Source: DATGYC01 sp035298385
GTDB lineage: Bacteria > Bacillota > Sulfobacillia > Symbiobacteriales > Symbiobacteriaceae
NCBI GenBank assembly: GCA_035298385.1
Contig: DATGYC010000045.1
Coordinates: 1-21,230, forward strand
Direction: 5' to 3'
DNA: 21,230 bases
This document shows, one piece after another, positions 1-6,992 of this stretch (position 1 is the stretch's first letter; the number at the start of each line of letters is the position of its first letter). The notes beneath the pieces were generated by a model. That model worked only from the letters and a program-made list of their open reading frames with translations, ran no database searches and was not told the origin of the DNA. Both the position numbers and the translations under genes were made by a program.

Positions 1-30
1 CACTTTCACGGCGAAAGGGTTGAGAGGGAG

Positions 31-444
31 ATGCTTGATCAGACCGACTTGGCCATTCTTCGCCTGTTATCGACCAACGCTAGACTGACTTGGAAAGAGG
101 TCGGTGAGCAGGTCCACCTGACGGGGCAGGCCGTCGCCGGCCGGATTACCCGGCTGCAGGATCTGGGTGTACTCAAGGGTTTTACGGTAGAGGTTGATCA
201 GGAGCGGCTCGGTCGGCCCTTGCTCGCCTTCGTCACCGTCTTCATGAAGTCGACGGACCATGAGGGGTTCCGGACCTTCCTGGCGGGGCAATCCGAGGTG
301 GAGGAGGCCTTCCGGGTCAGCGGAGAGGGTTGTTACTGGCTGCGGGTCCGGTGCGCCAGCCAGCAGGAGCTGACCACCTTCCTCGATCGGACGCTGCGGT
401 TTGGCAACTACCGGGTTAATTTGAATCTGGGCCAAGTGAAGTGA
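31..444 (+). CDS. Lrp/AsnC family transcriptional regulator
   Basis: A 137-residue DNA-binding regulator. Residues about 3-50 form the AsnC-type winged helix-turn-helix (LDQTDLAILRLL, then KEVGEQVHLTGQAVAGRITR). Residues about 65-135 fit the ligand-binding RAM domain with the usual alternating strands and the pattern VSGEGCYWLRV. It is slightly shorter than the typical 145-160 residues. The ATG is preceded by GAGAGGGAG within 10 bases. Family members bind amino acids or other small effectors and form octamers on DNA; the effector here cannot be read from sequence. It is transcribed convergently toward the oxidoreductase/dioxygenase pair, so a regulatory link to those genes is only a guess. 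Family assignment is secure, target is unknown. Confidence 0.92.
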   Translation: MLDQTDLAILRLLSTNARLTWKEVGEQVHLTGQAVAGRITRLQDLGVLKGFTVEVDQERLGRPLLAFVTVFMKSTDHEGFRTFLAGQSEVEEAFRVSGEGCYWLRVRCASQQELTTFLDRTLRFGNYRVNLNLGQVK

Positions 445-450
445 AAAGCG

Positions 451-480
451 AAAGGACGGTCGTTTGACCGTCCTTTCTTG
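451..480. terminator. Bidirectional terminator between convergent genes
   Basis: AAAGGACGGTC (451-461), a GTTT loop and GACCGTCCTTT (466-476) form a perfect 11-bp stem flanked by T-rich sequence (TTTCTTGTTG) on the plus strand and an A/T-rich arm (CTTTTCAC) on the minus strand. It lies between the stop of the Lrp-type gene and the stop of the minus-strand oxidoreductase, so it can serve both. Confidence 0.85.
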
Positions 481-488
481 TTGAGGTC

Positions 489-1661
489 TTACGCCTCGTA
501 GACCACGTCGACCAGTCGGCGGCTCTCCGCCGCCTCGATGATCGCATCGCAGACCGCTGCGACCCGATAGCCATCCAGGAAGGTGGCGCCCAGGGGATCG
601 ACCGGGGCGCCCCGCTCGATGCAGTCGAGGAAGTGAGCCATCTGGAACAGGTAGGTATGCTCCGTTGCGACCGTCCCGCCGGAGGGCCACCAGGGCGCCG
701 CCGAGGGCAGGGAGCGCTCACTCACCATCACGCGCTGGAACCCCTTCGACTCGCCCGCCCAGAAGAGCTCGACCTCGTTCGGGCGCTCCAGGTCGAGCCG
801 GATCGAACCCTGCTCGCCGTTGATCTCGAGCGAGCGCTGGCTGGTATGCCCGGCGGCGAACTTGGTCGCCTCCACAGTGCCGATCGCTCCGCTCGCAAAG
901 GCGAGCGTCGCCACAAAGGCGTCATCCACATCGACCTTGGCCCTCTGGCCGGTCCCGCCGATCGGGCGCTCATCGATGAAGGTCTTGAGCATCCCGCTGA
1001 CGGTGCTAATCTCGCCGACCAGGAAGCGGGCGAGGTCGATCATGTGCGAGCCGAGGTCGCCCAGGACGCCGCTACCCGACTCCGCCTTCGAGAGGCGCCA
1101 GCGCATCGGGGTCTGCTTGTAGGGGTGATGCGACTCGCTCAGGTAGTGGGCACGTACGTGGTAGATGCGTCCGAGGGCGCCCCCCTGGATCAGCTCCCGC
1201 ACATAGCGCACGGCGGGGATAAAGCGGAGGTTGAAGGCGGTCATGTGCTTGACGCCTGCCTTGGTGACGGCGTCGAGCATCACCTTCGCCTCGGGAGCGG
1301 TCCGGGCGAGCGGCTTCTCGCAGAGCACGTGCTTGCTGGCCTGGGCGGCCAGGATGCAGGGCTCCAGGTGGGCGCTGTTCGGGGCGAGGTTGCAGAAGAG
1401 CTCGATTCGGTCATCCGCGACGAGTTGCCGCCAGTCGGTATAGTAGCCCTCGAAGCCGTAGCGCTCGGCCGCCTGGGCGACGGCGCCCTCATTTCGCCCG
1501 CAGAGGGCGACGAGGCGTGGGCTGAGTGGTAAGAGTTGGGGCACCTGCTGCAGGGCGGTCGAATGGGCCCGTCCCATGCTGCCGTAACCGAGCATACCGA
1601 CCCCGATGGGGCGCCCGGGTCGGGTGTTGATCACCTTGAAGCCATCTGCCATGGGCCTCAT
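489..1661 (-). CDS. Gfo/Idh/MocA family NAD(P)-dependent oxidoreductase
   Basis: A 390-residue dehydrogenase. The Rossmann glycine motif is at residues 24-30 (GYGSMGR), the family's EKP motif is at 115-117 (HVLCEKPLAR), and the catalytic segment is GDLGSHMIDL at 201-210, with the expected D and H. Such enzymes oxidise or reduce sugars, inositols or related polyols with NAD(P). The substrate cannot be told. Two in-frame ATGs compete: 1661 has AAGGAG only 3 bases upstream. 1652 (MADGF...) has GAGG 3 bases upstream and AAGGAG 12 upstream, and shares a 16-bp identity with the start region of the gene at 9473. I favour 1652 slightly. It follows the dioxygenase gene by 18 bases, so the two are likely co-transcribed. 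Confidence 0.9.
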   Translation of the reverse strand: MRPMADGFKVINTRPGRPIGVGMLGYGSMGRAHSTALQQVPQLLPLSPRLVALCGRNEGAVAQAAERYGFEGYYTDWRQLVADDRIELFCNLAPNSAHLEPCILAAQASKHVLCEKPLARTAPEAKVMLDAVTKAGVKHMTAFNLRFIPAVRYVRELIQGGALGRIYHVRAHYLSESHHPYKQTPMRWRLSKAESGSGVLGDLGSHMIDLARFLVGEISTVSGMLKTFIDERPIGGTGQRAKVDVDDAFVATLAFASGAIGTVEATKFAAGHTSQRSLEINGEQGSIRLDLERPNEVELFWAGESKGFQRVMVSERSLPSAAPWWPSGGTVATEHTYLFQMAHFLDCIERGAPVDPLGATFLDGYRVAAVCDAIIEAAESRRLVDVVYEA

Positions 1662-1679
1662 CCGCTCCTTCGCTCGCTC

Positions 1680-2465
1680 CTAGACACCGAACTGATAGAC
1701 CGAGTGGGAGAGCGAGCCCGCCCGCCAGGAGAGGTGGAGCAGCTTGGCGTTCTTCCCCTCGCCCGCACCGAAGGCGTAGAGGAGCGGGGCGAAGTGCTCC
1801 TTGCCGTGGGGCGGCACGGCGAGCGTGCCGTGGGGCGCCTGGGTAGCGTAGGCGAAGAGCGCTGGACGGTCATTAGCGACCAGCTTCTCGGTGATCCAGG
1901 ACTCAAACTGAGTCGCCCACTCCATCGGGGTGGGGTCCTGCATCCGGTTCCAGTCCATCGCCCGGAAGTTGTGGACGGTGACGCCGGAGCCGATGATCAG
2001 GACCCCCTCCGCCCGCAGGGGCGCGACCGCCTGCCCGATCTTGAACCAGTCGGCGGGATCGAGGTCCGGGTTGACCGAGAGGGTGACGACCGGGATATCG
2101 GCGTTTGGGTAGATCTTGCTCAGGGGGACCCAGGCGCCGTGGTCGTAGCCGCGGCTCGGGTGGAGCATCGTGGGAACGCCGGTCCCGGCGATCAGCTCTG
2201 CGGCCCGGCGGGCGAGGGCGGGGGCGCCGGGCGCCCGGTACTTGATGGCGTAGAGCGCTGGATCGAAGCCGCCGAAGTCATAGATCGTCTCGGGCTGTTC
2301 AGCGATCGAGACGAGTTGCGGCTCGGCCTCCCAGTGGGCGGAGAAGAGGAGGACCGCCTTCGGCTTCGGCAGGGTCCGGCCCAACTCGGCCAGGAACTCG
2401 GTGTACTCGTTCTGCTCGACCGCAAGCATGGGTGAGCCGTGGGCGAGGAAGAGGGCGGGCAGCAT
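1680..2465 (-). CDS. DODA/LigB-type extradiol ring-cleavage dioxygenase family protein
   Basis: A 261-residue class III extradiol dioxygenase of the DODA/YgiD type. The visible motifs are AHGSP at residues 8-12 with the first metal-ligand histidine (H9), SAHWE at 42-46 (H44), the active-site segment GYDHGAWVPL near 107-116, and a late EHFAPLLYAFGA with the third expected histidine. Members use a non-heme Fe(II) or Zn site to open catechol rings or form betalamic-acid-like products; E. coli YgiD acts on L-DOPA. The substrate here is unknown. GGAGG lies 9 bases before the ATG at 2465. It is the first gene of a two-gene minus-strand unit with the Gfo/Idh oxidoreductase, which hints at catabolism of an aromatic or sugar-derived compound, but that pairing alone proves nothing. 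Confidence 0.9.
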   Translation of the reverse strand: MLPALFLAHGSPMLAVEQNEYTEFLAELGRTLPKPKAVLLFSAHWEAEPQLVSIAEQPETIYDFGGFDPALYAIKYRAPGAPALARRAAELIAGTGVPTMLHPSRGYDHGAWVPLSKIYPNADIPVVTLSVNPDLDPADWFKIGQAVAPLRAEGVLIIGSGVTVHNFRAMDWNRMQDPTPMEWATQFESWITEKLVANDRPALFAYATQAPHGTLAVPPHGKEHFAPLLYAFGAGEGKNAKLLHLSWRAGSLSHSVYQFGV

Positions 2466-2552
2466 GCAGGTCCACCTCCGTAGCTTACTTTTGGTTAGTT
2501 AGTCTACCCTGATTGCGACGGGGGTACGGCTCAAGACGCGTTGTCTACAGCT

Positions 2553-2638
2553 TTGACAATTTACATTTGTGTAACGAATGTAAAGATTATATTTACACGT
2601 TTTATACTGAGTGCTATATTTTCGTAAAGTGTTACACA
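2553..2638 (+). promoter_or_regulatory. Promoter and inverted-repeat operator region of the lasso-peptide operon
   Basis: An AT-rich island in otherwise GC-rich DNA. The best sigma-70/A-type promoter is TTTACA (2592-2597), a 17-bp spacer, and TATATT (2615-2620). A second possible -35 is TTGACA (2553-2558) without a clean -10. Three inverted repeats of the same word overlap it: TTACA-N4-TGTAA (2561-2574), TGTAAA-N7-TTTACA (2579-2597, whose right arm is the -35 box) and GTAA-N4-TTAC (2624-2635). The pattern suggests a repressor or activator that recognises TGTAA/TTACA half-sites and overlaps the promoter. The region 2466-2650 contains no convincing gene; it also holds the divergent promoter for the dioxygenase gene. 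Confidence 0.6.
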
Positions 2639-2650
2639 TAACGAGAAAGG

Positions 2651-2938
2651 GTGTCATCTCTGATAACGTTAGAGACACGTCTTCGCCAAGCACCGGGCGT
2701 CGCCTTCAACCAGCAAGAGGAGGGGGCGGTCCTGCTCCACATGGGCGATGGCCTCTACTTCGGACTCAACCCGGTCGGGGCACTGATCTGGGATGCGCTC
2801 GTCGCGGAGGGGGAGGTTGGGGCAGCGCTCCGGGTGATGACCGACCGATTCCCCGACGTCGACCCCGGGCGCATTAAACAAGACCTGCTTCATCTGGCCG
2901 ACGAGCTCGTGACGAAGGGACTCCTGCGCCATGCGTGA
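2651..2938 (+). CDS. Lasso peptide B1 protein, PqqD-like RiPP recognition element
   Basis: A small PqqD-family protein (92-95 residues) typical of lasso-peptide clusters. It begins with an ITLETRL strand, continues with GVAFNQQEEGAVLLHM and the family hallmark GLYFGLNPVGALIWDAL, and ends in a helical LHLADELVTKGLL segment. B1 proteins form the winged-helix RRE that binds the precursor leader at its YxxPxLxxxG motif and delivers it to the B2 protease. The start is uncertain. GTG at 2651 directly abuts the AAAGG ribosome site, whereas CTG at 2660 gives 9-base spacing and the usual N-terminus M-ITLETRL. The stop overlaps the B2 start by 8 bases, indicating translational coupling. Confidence 0.88.
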   Translation: MSSLITLETRLRQAPGVAFNQQEEGAVLLHMGDGLYFGLNPVGALIWDALVAEGEVGAALRVMTDRFPDVDPGRIKQDLLHLADELVTKGLLRHA

Positions 2939-3311
2939 CTGGGCGCCCCTGCTGTGGGTGGAGGCGCTCGGTCGCTTGGTCCTGCTGGAACGGCGCCTCC
3001 GGCGCGAGCCATTCACCCGTGTTGTTGCACGCTTGCAACCGGCCCGTCAGGACCAGTCGGCCAGCGAGCCGAATCTGCGGATCGTCACGGTGGTGCAGCG
3101 CTGTGCCACCTGGATGCCCTTCAAGGCAGAGTGTCTCCAGATTGCACTGGTTACGTACCAGATGCTCGCTAGGCGGGGGATGCCGGTCACCTTTCACCTG
3201 GGCGCCCAGAAGTCTCCCTTTGCGGCCCACGCCTGGGTCAGTTGCCGCGGCCGCGTCTTGACCGATCGGCCAGAGGTCGCTCAACTCTACCCGGAGCTCC
3301 TGCGAGTCTAG
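2931..3311 (+). CDS. Lasso peptide B2 leader peptidase (transglutaminase-like)
   Basis: A 126-residue member of the lasso B2 family. It carries the cysteine-protease triad of the transglutaminase fold: Cys68 in FKAECLQIALVTYQMLARRG, His100 in FAAHAWVSC, and Asp112 in RVLTDRP. With B1 it cleaves the leader off the precursor, leaving a free N-terminal glycine for cyclisation. The gene overlaps B1 by 8 bases (ATGCGTGA arrangement) and is followed 12 bases later by the cyclase gene. Size matches stand-alone B2 proteins from clusters where B1 and B2 are split, as in actinobacteria and Bacillota. Confidence 0.93.
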   Translation: MRDWAPLLWVEALGRLVLLERRLRREPFTRVVARLQPARQDQSASEPNLRIVTVVQRCATWMPFKAECLQIALVTYQMLARRGMPVTFHLGAQKSPFAAHAWVSCRGRVLTDRPEVAQLYPELLRV

Positions 3312-3323
3312 GAGGGACGCCTG

Positions 3324-5033
3324 ATGGAGGTCCAGTTCGATCTGCCCACCTGGGGCGCCCCCGACGGCTGCACCGTCGCCTTCGCGGGGCGTCTAGATAG
3401 CCGCGCCGATTTGGCGTTTGGCTCGTCGTCTGACTGCGATGCGGCCCTGGCTTGGAACGCCTGGCGGGAGGGACGCCTTGATCGCCTCTTGGGCGACTGG
3501 GTCCTCGCCGTCTGGGCGCCCGCCGAGCAGCGCCTCTGGCTCGCCCGCGATCCGGTCGGTCTTCGGCGCCTCTTCTACCGTCGGGATGGCCAGCGGGTCC
3601 AGCTCTCGACGGCGCTGCGCCCCCTGATTCGTCCGGCTGACCCGTGGGATCAGACCTTCCTCTACCGGTTCCTGCGCGAGCTCCCGCTGGGAGATGCCAC
3701 GCCACTCAAGCCGATCCGGCTTGTGCCGCGTGGCCGTCTCATCGAGATGACAGCGGATCAGGAGCGGGTGGGAGCGCCGTTTTGGGACCCGTGGGTGGAG
3801 GGGCCGCTCCGGTTGGACCGGCCCGAGGCTTACGCGGAGGTATTCCGCTCGCTCTTCACGACTGCGGTACGGGATCGCCTAGTGGATGGCGGTTCGGTCC
3901 TGGGCATGACCCTCAGCGGCGGGCTCGATTCGGGCAGTGTCGGCACGATGGCCGCTCACCTGATGCGGACCGGGCGGGTGCCCGCCGTGCCGATCCAGCC
4001 GATCTTCTACGACTACCAGGTCGCCGAGGCGGCTGAGCAGACCTACCTAACAGCGAACGCCGTGGCGATGGGGGTCACTCCCGAGACCATTCCCGCTGAA
4101 CCGATTATCCGCGCTACCTGGACCGCACCAGCGGTGGTCGGGACAGACTGGCCGATCACCAACCTGATGGGCTGGCCGATCATCCGGGAGGCGGTCGATC
4201 GCTTTCGGGCAGCGGGGGTCCGCACTGTGCTGACCGGTCGGGGCGGCGACGCCCTTCTCGCGGGCTACCCGGAGTCGATCCTGGACGAACTCTACGCGGG
4301 GCGGCTACGATCCGCGACGCAGCATCTGCAGAGTTGGGCGAACGCGTTCCATGTGGGGCCGTTGACGCTGCTCCGGCGTCTGCTGGCGGGGCGCCCGTGG
4401 AGGGAGCTCGCCACCGACCCGCCCGACTGGTTCACCGCCCATCCGATTGGGGAGGAGCTACCGCTGCCCGTCCCGCCCCGGTGGGTCAGCCGGGCGCAGC
4501 GGGCGGCCCATACAGTCTTCTGGTCCGCCCCGGAGGAGGGCGGGAGCGAACTCGCCAGCCTGGGGATCGAGGAGCGCTGGCCGCTACTGGACCGCCGCCT
4601 CCTCGCCCTCACCTTCCGCATCGACCGGACCCTGCTGGAGAGTCCGACGGAGACCAAGACCCTCCTCCGGGCGGCGATGCGGGGAATTCTGCCGGAGGCG
4701 GTGCGGCTCCGGCAGTCAAAGTCGCTGCAGACCGGTCTGTTGGTCACCTGGCTTCAGCACCAGCGCCCATTCTTCGAGGAACTCCTGCGGAGCGACCTGG
4801 GCGCCCCGTTCGACTTCCTGCGCCGGGAGACGGTCACCGACCAGCTACGCCTGGCCGTGCAGGGACAGACCACCGGCCTTGGCCTCCTCGTCCATCTCTA
4901 CGCCCTACTCGTCTGGATGGCTGAAGTCAAGTCCGAAGCGCACAGGAGGGATCTGGATGCTCCGGATGGACGGCATCACGCTGGCCTATCGCCAGCTTTG
5001 GGGTCGGCGGGTGGAGGCGGTTACGGGGTTTAG
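3324..5033 (+). CDS. Lasso peptide macrolactam synthetase (asparagine synthetase-like cyclase)
   Basis: A 569-residue asparagine-synthetase-B homologue, the C protein of lasso clusters. The N-terminal part (about 1-150) keeps the glutaminase-like fold (LLGDWVLAVW, LWLARDPVGLRRLFYR) but has no catalytic Cys at position 2 (MEVQF), so it should not use glutamine. The ATP pyrophosphatase motif SGGLDS is at 198-203, and TGRGGDALLAGY is near 304-315. The C-terminal LLDRRLLALTFRI and later KTLLRAAMRGILPEAVRLRQSK segments are typical. It adenylates the Glu side chain of the core and joins it to Gly1. GGAGGG precedes the ATG. The last ~33 residues (SEAHRRDLDAPDG onward) are read in the frame overlapping the next gene by 77 bases and look like a non-homologous extension. 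Confidence 0.94.
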   Translation: MEVQFDLPTWGAPDGCTVAFAGRLDSRADLAFGSSSDCDAALAWNAWREGRLDRLLGDWVLAVWAPAEQRLWLARDPVGLRRLFYRRDGQRVQLSTALRPLIRPADPWDQTFLYRFLRELPLGDATPLKPIRLVPRGRLIEMTADQERVGAPFWDPWVEGPLRLDRPEAYAEVFRSLFTTAVRDRLVDGGSVLGMTLSGGLDSGSVGTMAAHLMRTGRVPAVPIQPIFYDYQVAEAAEQTYLTANAVAMGVTPETIPAEPIIRATWTAPAVVGTDWPITNLMGWPIIREAVDRFRAAGVRTVLTGRGGDALLAGYPESILDELYAGRLRSATQHLQSWANAFHVGPLTLLRRLLAGRPWRELATDPPDWFTAHPIGEELPLPVPPRWVSRAQRAAHTVFWSAPEEGGSELASLGIEERWPLLDRRLLALTFRIDRTLLESPTETKTLLRAAMRGILPEAVRLRQSKSLQTGLLVTWLQHQRPFFEELLRSDLGAPFDFLRRETVTDQLRLAVQGQTTGLGLLVHLYALLVWMAEVKSEAHRRDLDAPDGRHHAGLSPALGSAGGGGYGV

Positions 5034-5937
5034 CCTCACCCTGGGCCCAGGCGAGATTCATGCCATCGTCGGGCCGAATGGGACGGGCAAGACGAGCCTG
5101 GTCCGGGCGGCGGCTGGCACGCTCCAGCCAATCGCGGGGACGGTCCGGCTCTTCGGTCAGGACCCGGTCCGGGCTGGGGGGCGTTTGCGGCGGCGGCTCG
5201 GCATCCTCTTGGATGGCGCCCGCTACCTGCACGCCCGCTGGACGGGCTGGGAGATGCTCCTGCACCAGGCGGCGCTCTACGGGGTGCGCGACCAGGTGAT
5301 GATCGACCGTTTGGAGCCACTCTGGGAGGGGCTCGCCCTGGCGCCCGTCTTGGACGAACCGATCTTCCGCCTCTCGCGGGGGATGCGGCAGAAGCTCTGC
5401 CTCTTGCTCACCTTGCTGCACGACCCCGACGTGCTGATCCTGGACGAGCCGACGCTCGGGCTGGACGCCACCGGGATCGCTCAGGTGCGGAGCCTGTTGG
5501 TCTCGCTGCGGCAGGCGGGCAAGAGCGTTCTGCTCACCTCGCATGACCTCGATTTGCTGGAGGAGGTCTCGGACGGTATCACGGTGATGGCTGGTGGTCG
5601 GGTCCGCTATCGGGCAGCTCCGACGGAGATCCTGCGCTGGGCCGCCGGCGGGTACACCGTGACGATGGATCTGCGGGGGGCGCCCCCAGGACTGGCCGAT
5701 CGCCTGCCGGCGGGCGCCCAACTGGATGGGGATCGCCTGACCCTGCCCCTTGGTACCGAACTGCTCAGCCAGACCTTAGTGACTCTGTCGGCCCTGGGCG
5801 TCGAGATCGCCTCGCTCCGCTCGAACTGTACCCTTGAGACTGCGATGGGAAGGCTGGGATTGGCTGATGGCGCTCGTGAAGCTGACCGTCCGGAGCCTGC
5901 AATTCACCCTGATGCAGGACCTGCGCTACCCGGTTGA
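4957..5937 (+). CDS. ABC transporter ATP-binding protein of the lasso cluster
   Basis: A 326-residue ATPase with Walker A GPNGTGKTS (39-47), ABC signature LSRGMRQK (139-146), Walker B VLILDEPTLGLD (159-170) and H-loop LLTSHD (192-197). The ATG at 4957 is chosen because AGGAGG lies 7 bases upstream; the frame stays open upstream but is then a shadow of the cyclase gene. The N-terminal half is the nucleotide-binding domain; residues after about 225 form a variable C-terminal domain. Paired with the following ABC-2 permease it should export mature lasso peptides and probably also gives self-immunity. Its 5' end overlaps the cyclase by 77 bases and its 3' end overlaps the permease by 71 bases, unusually long for bacterial operons. 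Confidence 0.93.
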   Translation: MLRMDGITLAYRQLWGRRVEAVTGFSLTLGPGEIHAIVGPNGTGKTSLVRAAAGTLQPIAGTVRLFGQDPVRAGGRLRRRLGILLDGARYLHARWTGWEMLLHQAALYGVRDQVMIDRLEPLWEGLALAPVLDEPIFRLSRGMRQKLCLLLTLLHDPDVLILDEPTLGLDATGIAQVRSLLVSLRQAGKSVLLTSHDLDLLEEVSDGITVMAGGRVRYRAAPTEILRWAAGGYTVTMDLRGAPPGLADRLPAGAQLDGDRLTLPLGTELLSQTLVTLSALGVEIASLRSNCTLETAMGRLGLADGAREADRPEPAIHPDAGPALPG

Positions 5938-6586
5938 GTTCCTGGCTGACCTGATCGGTAGCTTCCTCTGGCTCGGGGTGATCCTCTTCGGTGCGAGCCA
6001 GTTCAGTTCGGCACAGGTCCAGCTCTTCGCCACGGGCTTCTTGCTCAACGTGATCCTCTCCGAGCCGATTGGGGTAGCCGTGGGCTTCCTGACGGTCCGG
6101 GGCGGCAGCGCTGAGGAGGCCTACTGCGCGCCGGTGCCGCTCCCTGTGCAATTAGCGATTCAGGGCGCGGCTTCCGCCGTACGGGCGCTGATCGTCAATA
6201 GCGTGATCTACATCGGGATGGCCCTGCTGGCGGGCTTCCGCCCAACCGGGTTATTGCCCCTCTTGCAGCTAACCCCGCCGCTCTTCTTCGCCTCCGTGGG
6301 CGTTGCCCTCGTAGTGGCGGGCGCCCAACTCCTGCTAAAGAAGGTACAAGCGGTCTCCGGGCTGATCATGATCCTCTTCGTGGGCGCCGCCTTCACGCCG
6401 ACGGGGGTGCTGAGCAAGGTGCCGGCCTGGCTTCCGTTTGCCACGGGGCTGAAGGCGGCAAACGGAGGGGCCTACAACTGGGCCGAGATGGCGCTCTACT
6501 CCTTGCTCTATGCGGGCGTCGGTCTATTGATCTTCCACGGGTGCCAGCGGCTGACGGTCCGGCTCGGACTGGCGGGCGCCCGGTAG
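5867..6586 (+). CDS. ABC-2 type transporter permease of the lasso cluster
   Basis: About 239 residues from the ATG at 5867 (MALVKLTVRS). The protein has about six hydrophobic segments, for example FLADLIGSFLWLGVILFGAS, VRALIVNSVIYIGMALLAGF, LTPPLFFASVGVALVVAGAQ and ALYSLLYAGVGLLIFHG, with the permease-like signature VSGLIMILFVGAAFTPTGVL. It fits single-gene ABC-2 permeases that dimerise and pair with a separate ATPase. A GGAAGG lies about 15 bases upstream, so the start is not certain; TTG at 5834 is an alternative. The long overlap with the ATPase gene implies coupled translation. The neighbourhood fixes its role as lasso-peptide export. Confidence 0.85.
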   Translation: MALVKLTVRSLQFTLMQDLRYPVEFLADLIGSFLWLGVILFGASQFSSAQVQLFATGFLLNVILSEPIGVAVGFLTVRGGSAEEAYCAPVPLPVQLAIQGAASAVRALIVNSVIYIGMALLAGFRPTGLLPLLQLTPPLFFASVGVALVVAGAQLLLKKVQAVSGLIMILFVGAAFTPTGVLSKVPAWLPFATGLKAANGGAYNWAEMALYSLLYAGVGLLIFHGCQRLTVRLGLAGAR

Positions 6587-6591
6587 CGTGA

Positions 6592-6634
6592 ACAGTTCCC
6601 CTGGACAGAAGTCCAGGTTGGCCCGAGGGACTGT
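6592..6634 (+). promoter_or_regulatory. Two-tiered RNA hairpin upstream of the first precursor gene
   Basis: An inner hairpin CTGGAC-AGAA-GTCCAG (6601-6616) sits inside outer arms ACAGT-T-CCC (6592-6600) and GGGACTGT (6627-6634). There is no U-tract, so it is not an ordinary terminator. It lies between the permease stop and the very strong ribosome site AGAAAGGAGG of precursor 1. It may be a processing or stabilising element separating biosynthetic from precursor mRNA, or it may only be chance pairing. Confidence 0.45.
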
Positions 6635-6652
6635 AGAAAGGAGGGGAAGTGA

Positions 6653-6787
6653 ATGACCTACACCACGCCCGAACTGGTTCGTTACGGCAAGCTTGTGGCG
6701 CTGACCAATGGCGGCCTGCCGGGCCTCTACTGGGAATGCTACGAGGATGGCTGGCGCCAGGGAAGGACGACACGGCAGTGCCCGTAA
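6653..6787 (+). CDS. Lasso peptide precursor A1
   Basis: A 44-codon gene too short for ordinary gene callers. Residues 1-19 are the leader, with the B1-recognition pattern Y3-x2-P6-x-L8-x3-G12 (MTYTTPELVRYGKLV) and the cleavage-directing threonine T18 at position -2. The predicted 25-residue core starts at Gly20 (GGLPGLYWEC...). Glu28 is core position 9, giving a nine-membered Gly1-Glu9 macrolactam ring. Core Cys10 and Cys24 could form a disulfide, and the core ends QCP. AGAAAGGAGG lies 8 bases upstream, close to a perfect Shine-Dalgarno sequence. It is the first of two precursor genes placed after the transporter genes rather than at the head of the operon. Confidence 0.93.
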   Translation: MTYTTPELVRYGKLVALTNGGLPGLYWECYEDGWRQGRTTRQCP

Positions 6788-6802
6788 GGCGCTAGGAGCG
6801 AA

Positions 6803-6826
6803 GGGGCACCCCGATTGGGGCGCCCT
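6803..6826 (+). promoter_or_regulatory. Intercistronic hairpin between the two precursor genes
   Basis: GGGGC-A-CCCC-GATT-GGGG-C-GCCCT forms a GC-rich stem of about nine pairs with one A-C mismatch and a GATT loop. No U-run follows. Its place between the A1 stop and the A2 ribosome site (GAGAGGAGG) suits an mRNA end-protection or attenuation role that sets A1:A2 expression, but it also contains the window's over-represented word GGGCGCCC in part, so it may be incidental. Confidence 0.45.
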
Positions 6827-6857
6827 GGGCTACCCCTAACGAGAGGAGGGAAATCTG

Positions 6858-6992
6858 ATGACCTACACGACCCCTGAGTTGGTCACCTACGGCAAGGTTC
6901 TGAACCTGACCAACGGTGGCGGGCCGGGCCTCGCCTGGGAGTGCACCGACACCGGATCGGTCCGCGCCAAGTATTCGTACCAGTGCCCGTAA
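6858..6992 (+). CDS. Lasso peptide precursor A2
   Basis: A second 44-codon precursor, paralogous to A1. The leader (MTYTTPELVTYGKV, then LNLTN) differs from A1 at only a few residues and keeps Y3, P6, L8, G12 and T18. The 25-residue core starts GGGPGLAWEC and ends YQCP. Glu9 of the core is the ring acceptor, and Cys10 and Cys24 are at exactly the same positions as in A1. Between the cysteines the two cores diverge almost completely (TDTGSVRAKYSYQ here), including loss of most of the Trp/Arg content of A1. GAGAGGAGG lies 7 bases upstream. The unit ends with a strong terminator 8 bases after the stop. Confidence 0.93.
   Translation: MTYTTPELVTYGKVLNLTNGGGPGLAWECTDTGSVRAKYSYQCP

Noticed and set aside
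2499..2693. 64-codon minus-strand frame in the AT-rich region before the lasso cluster
   Set aside because: It overlaps the promoter and start of B1, has no ribosome site and no recognisable protein features.
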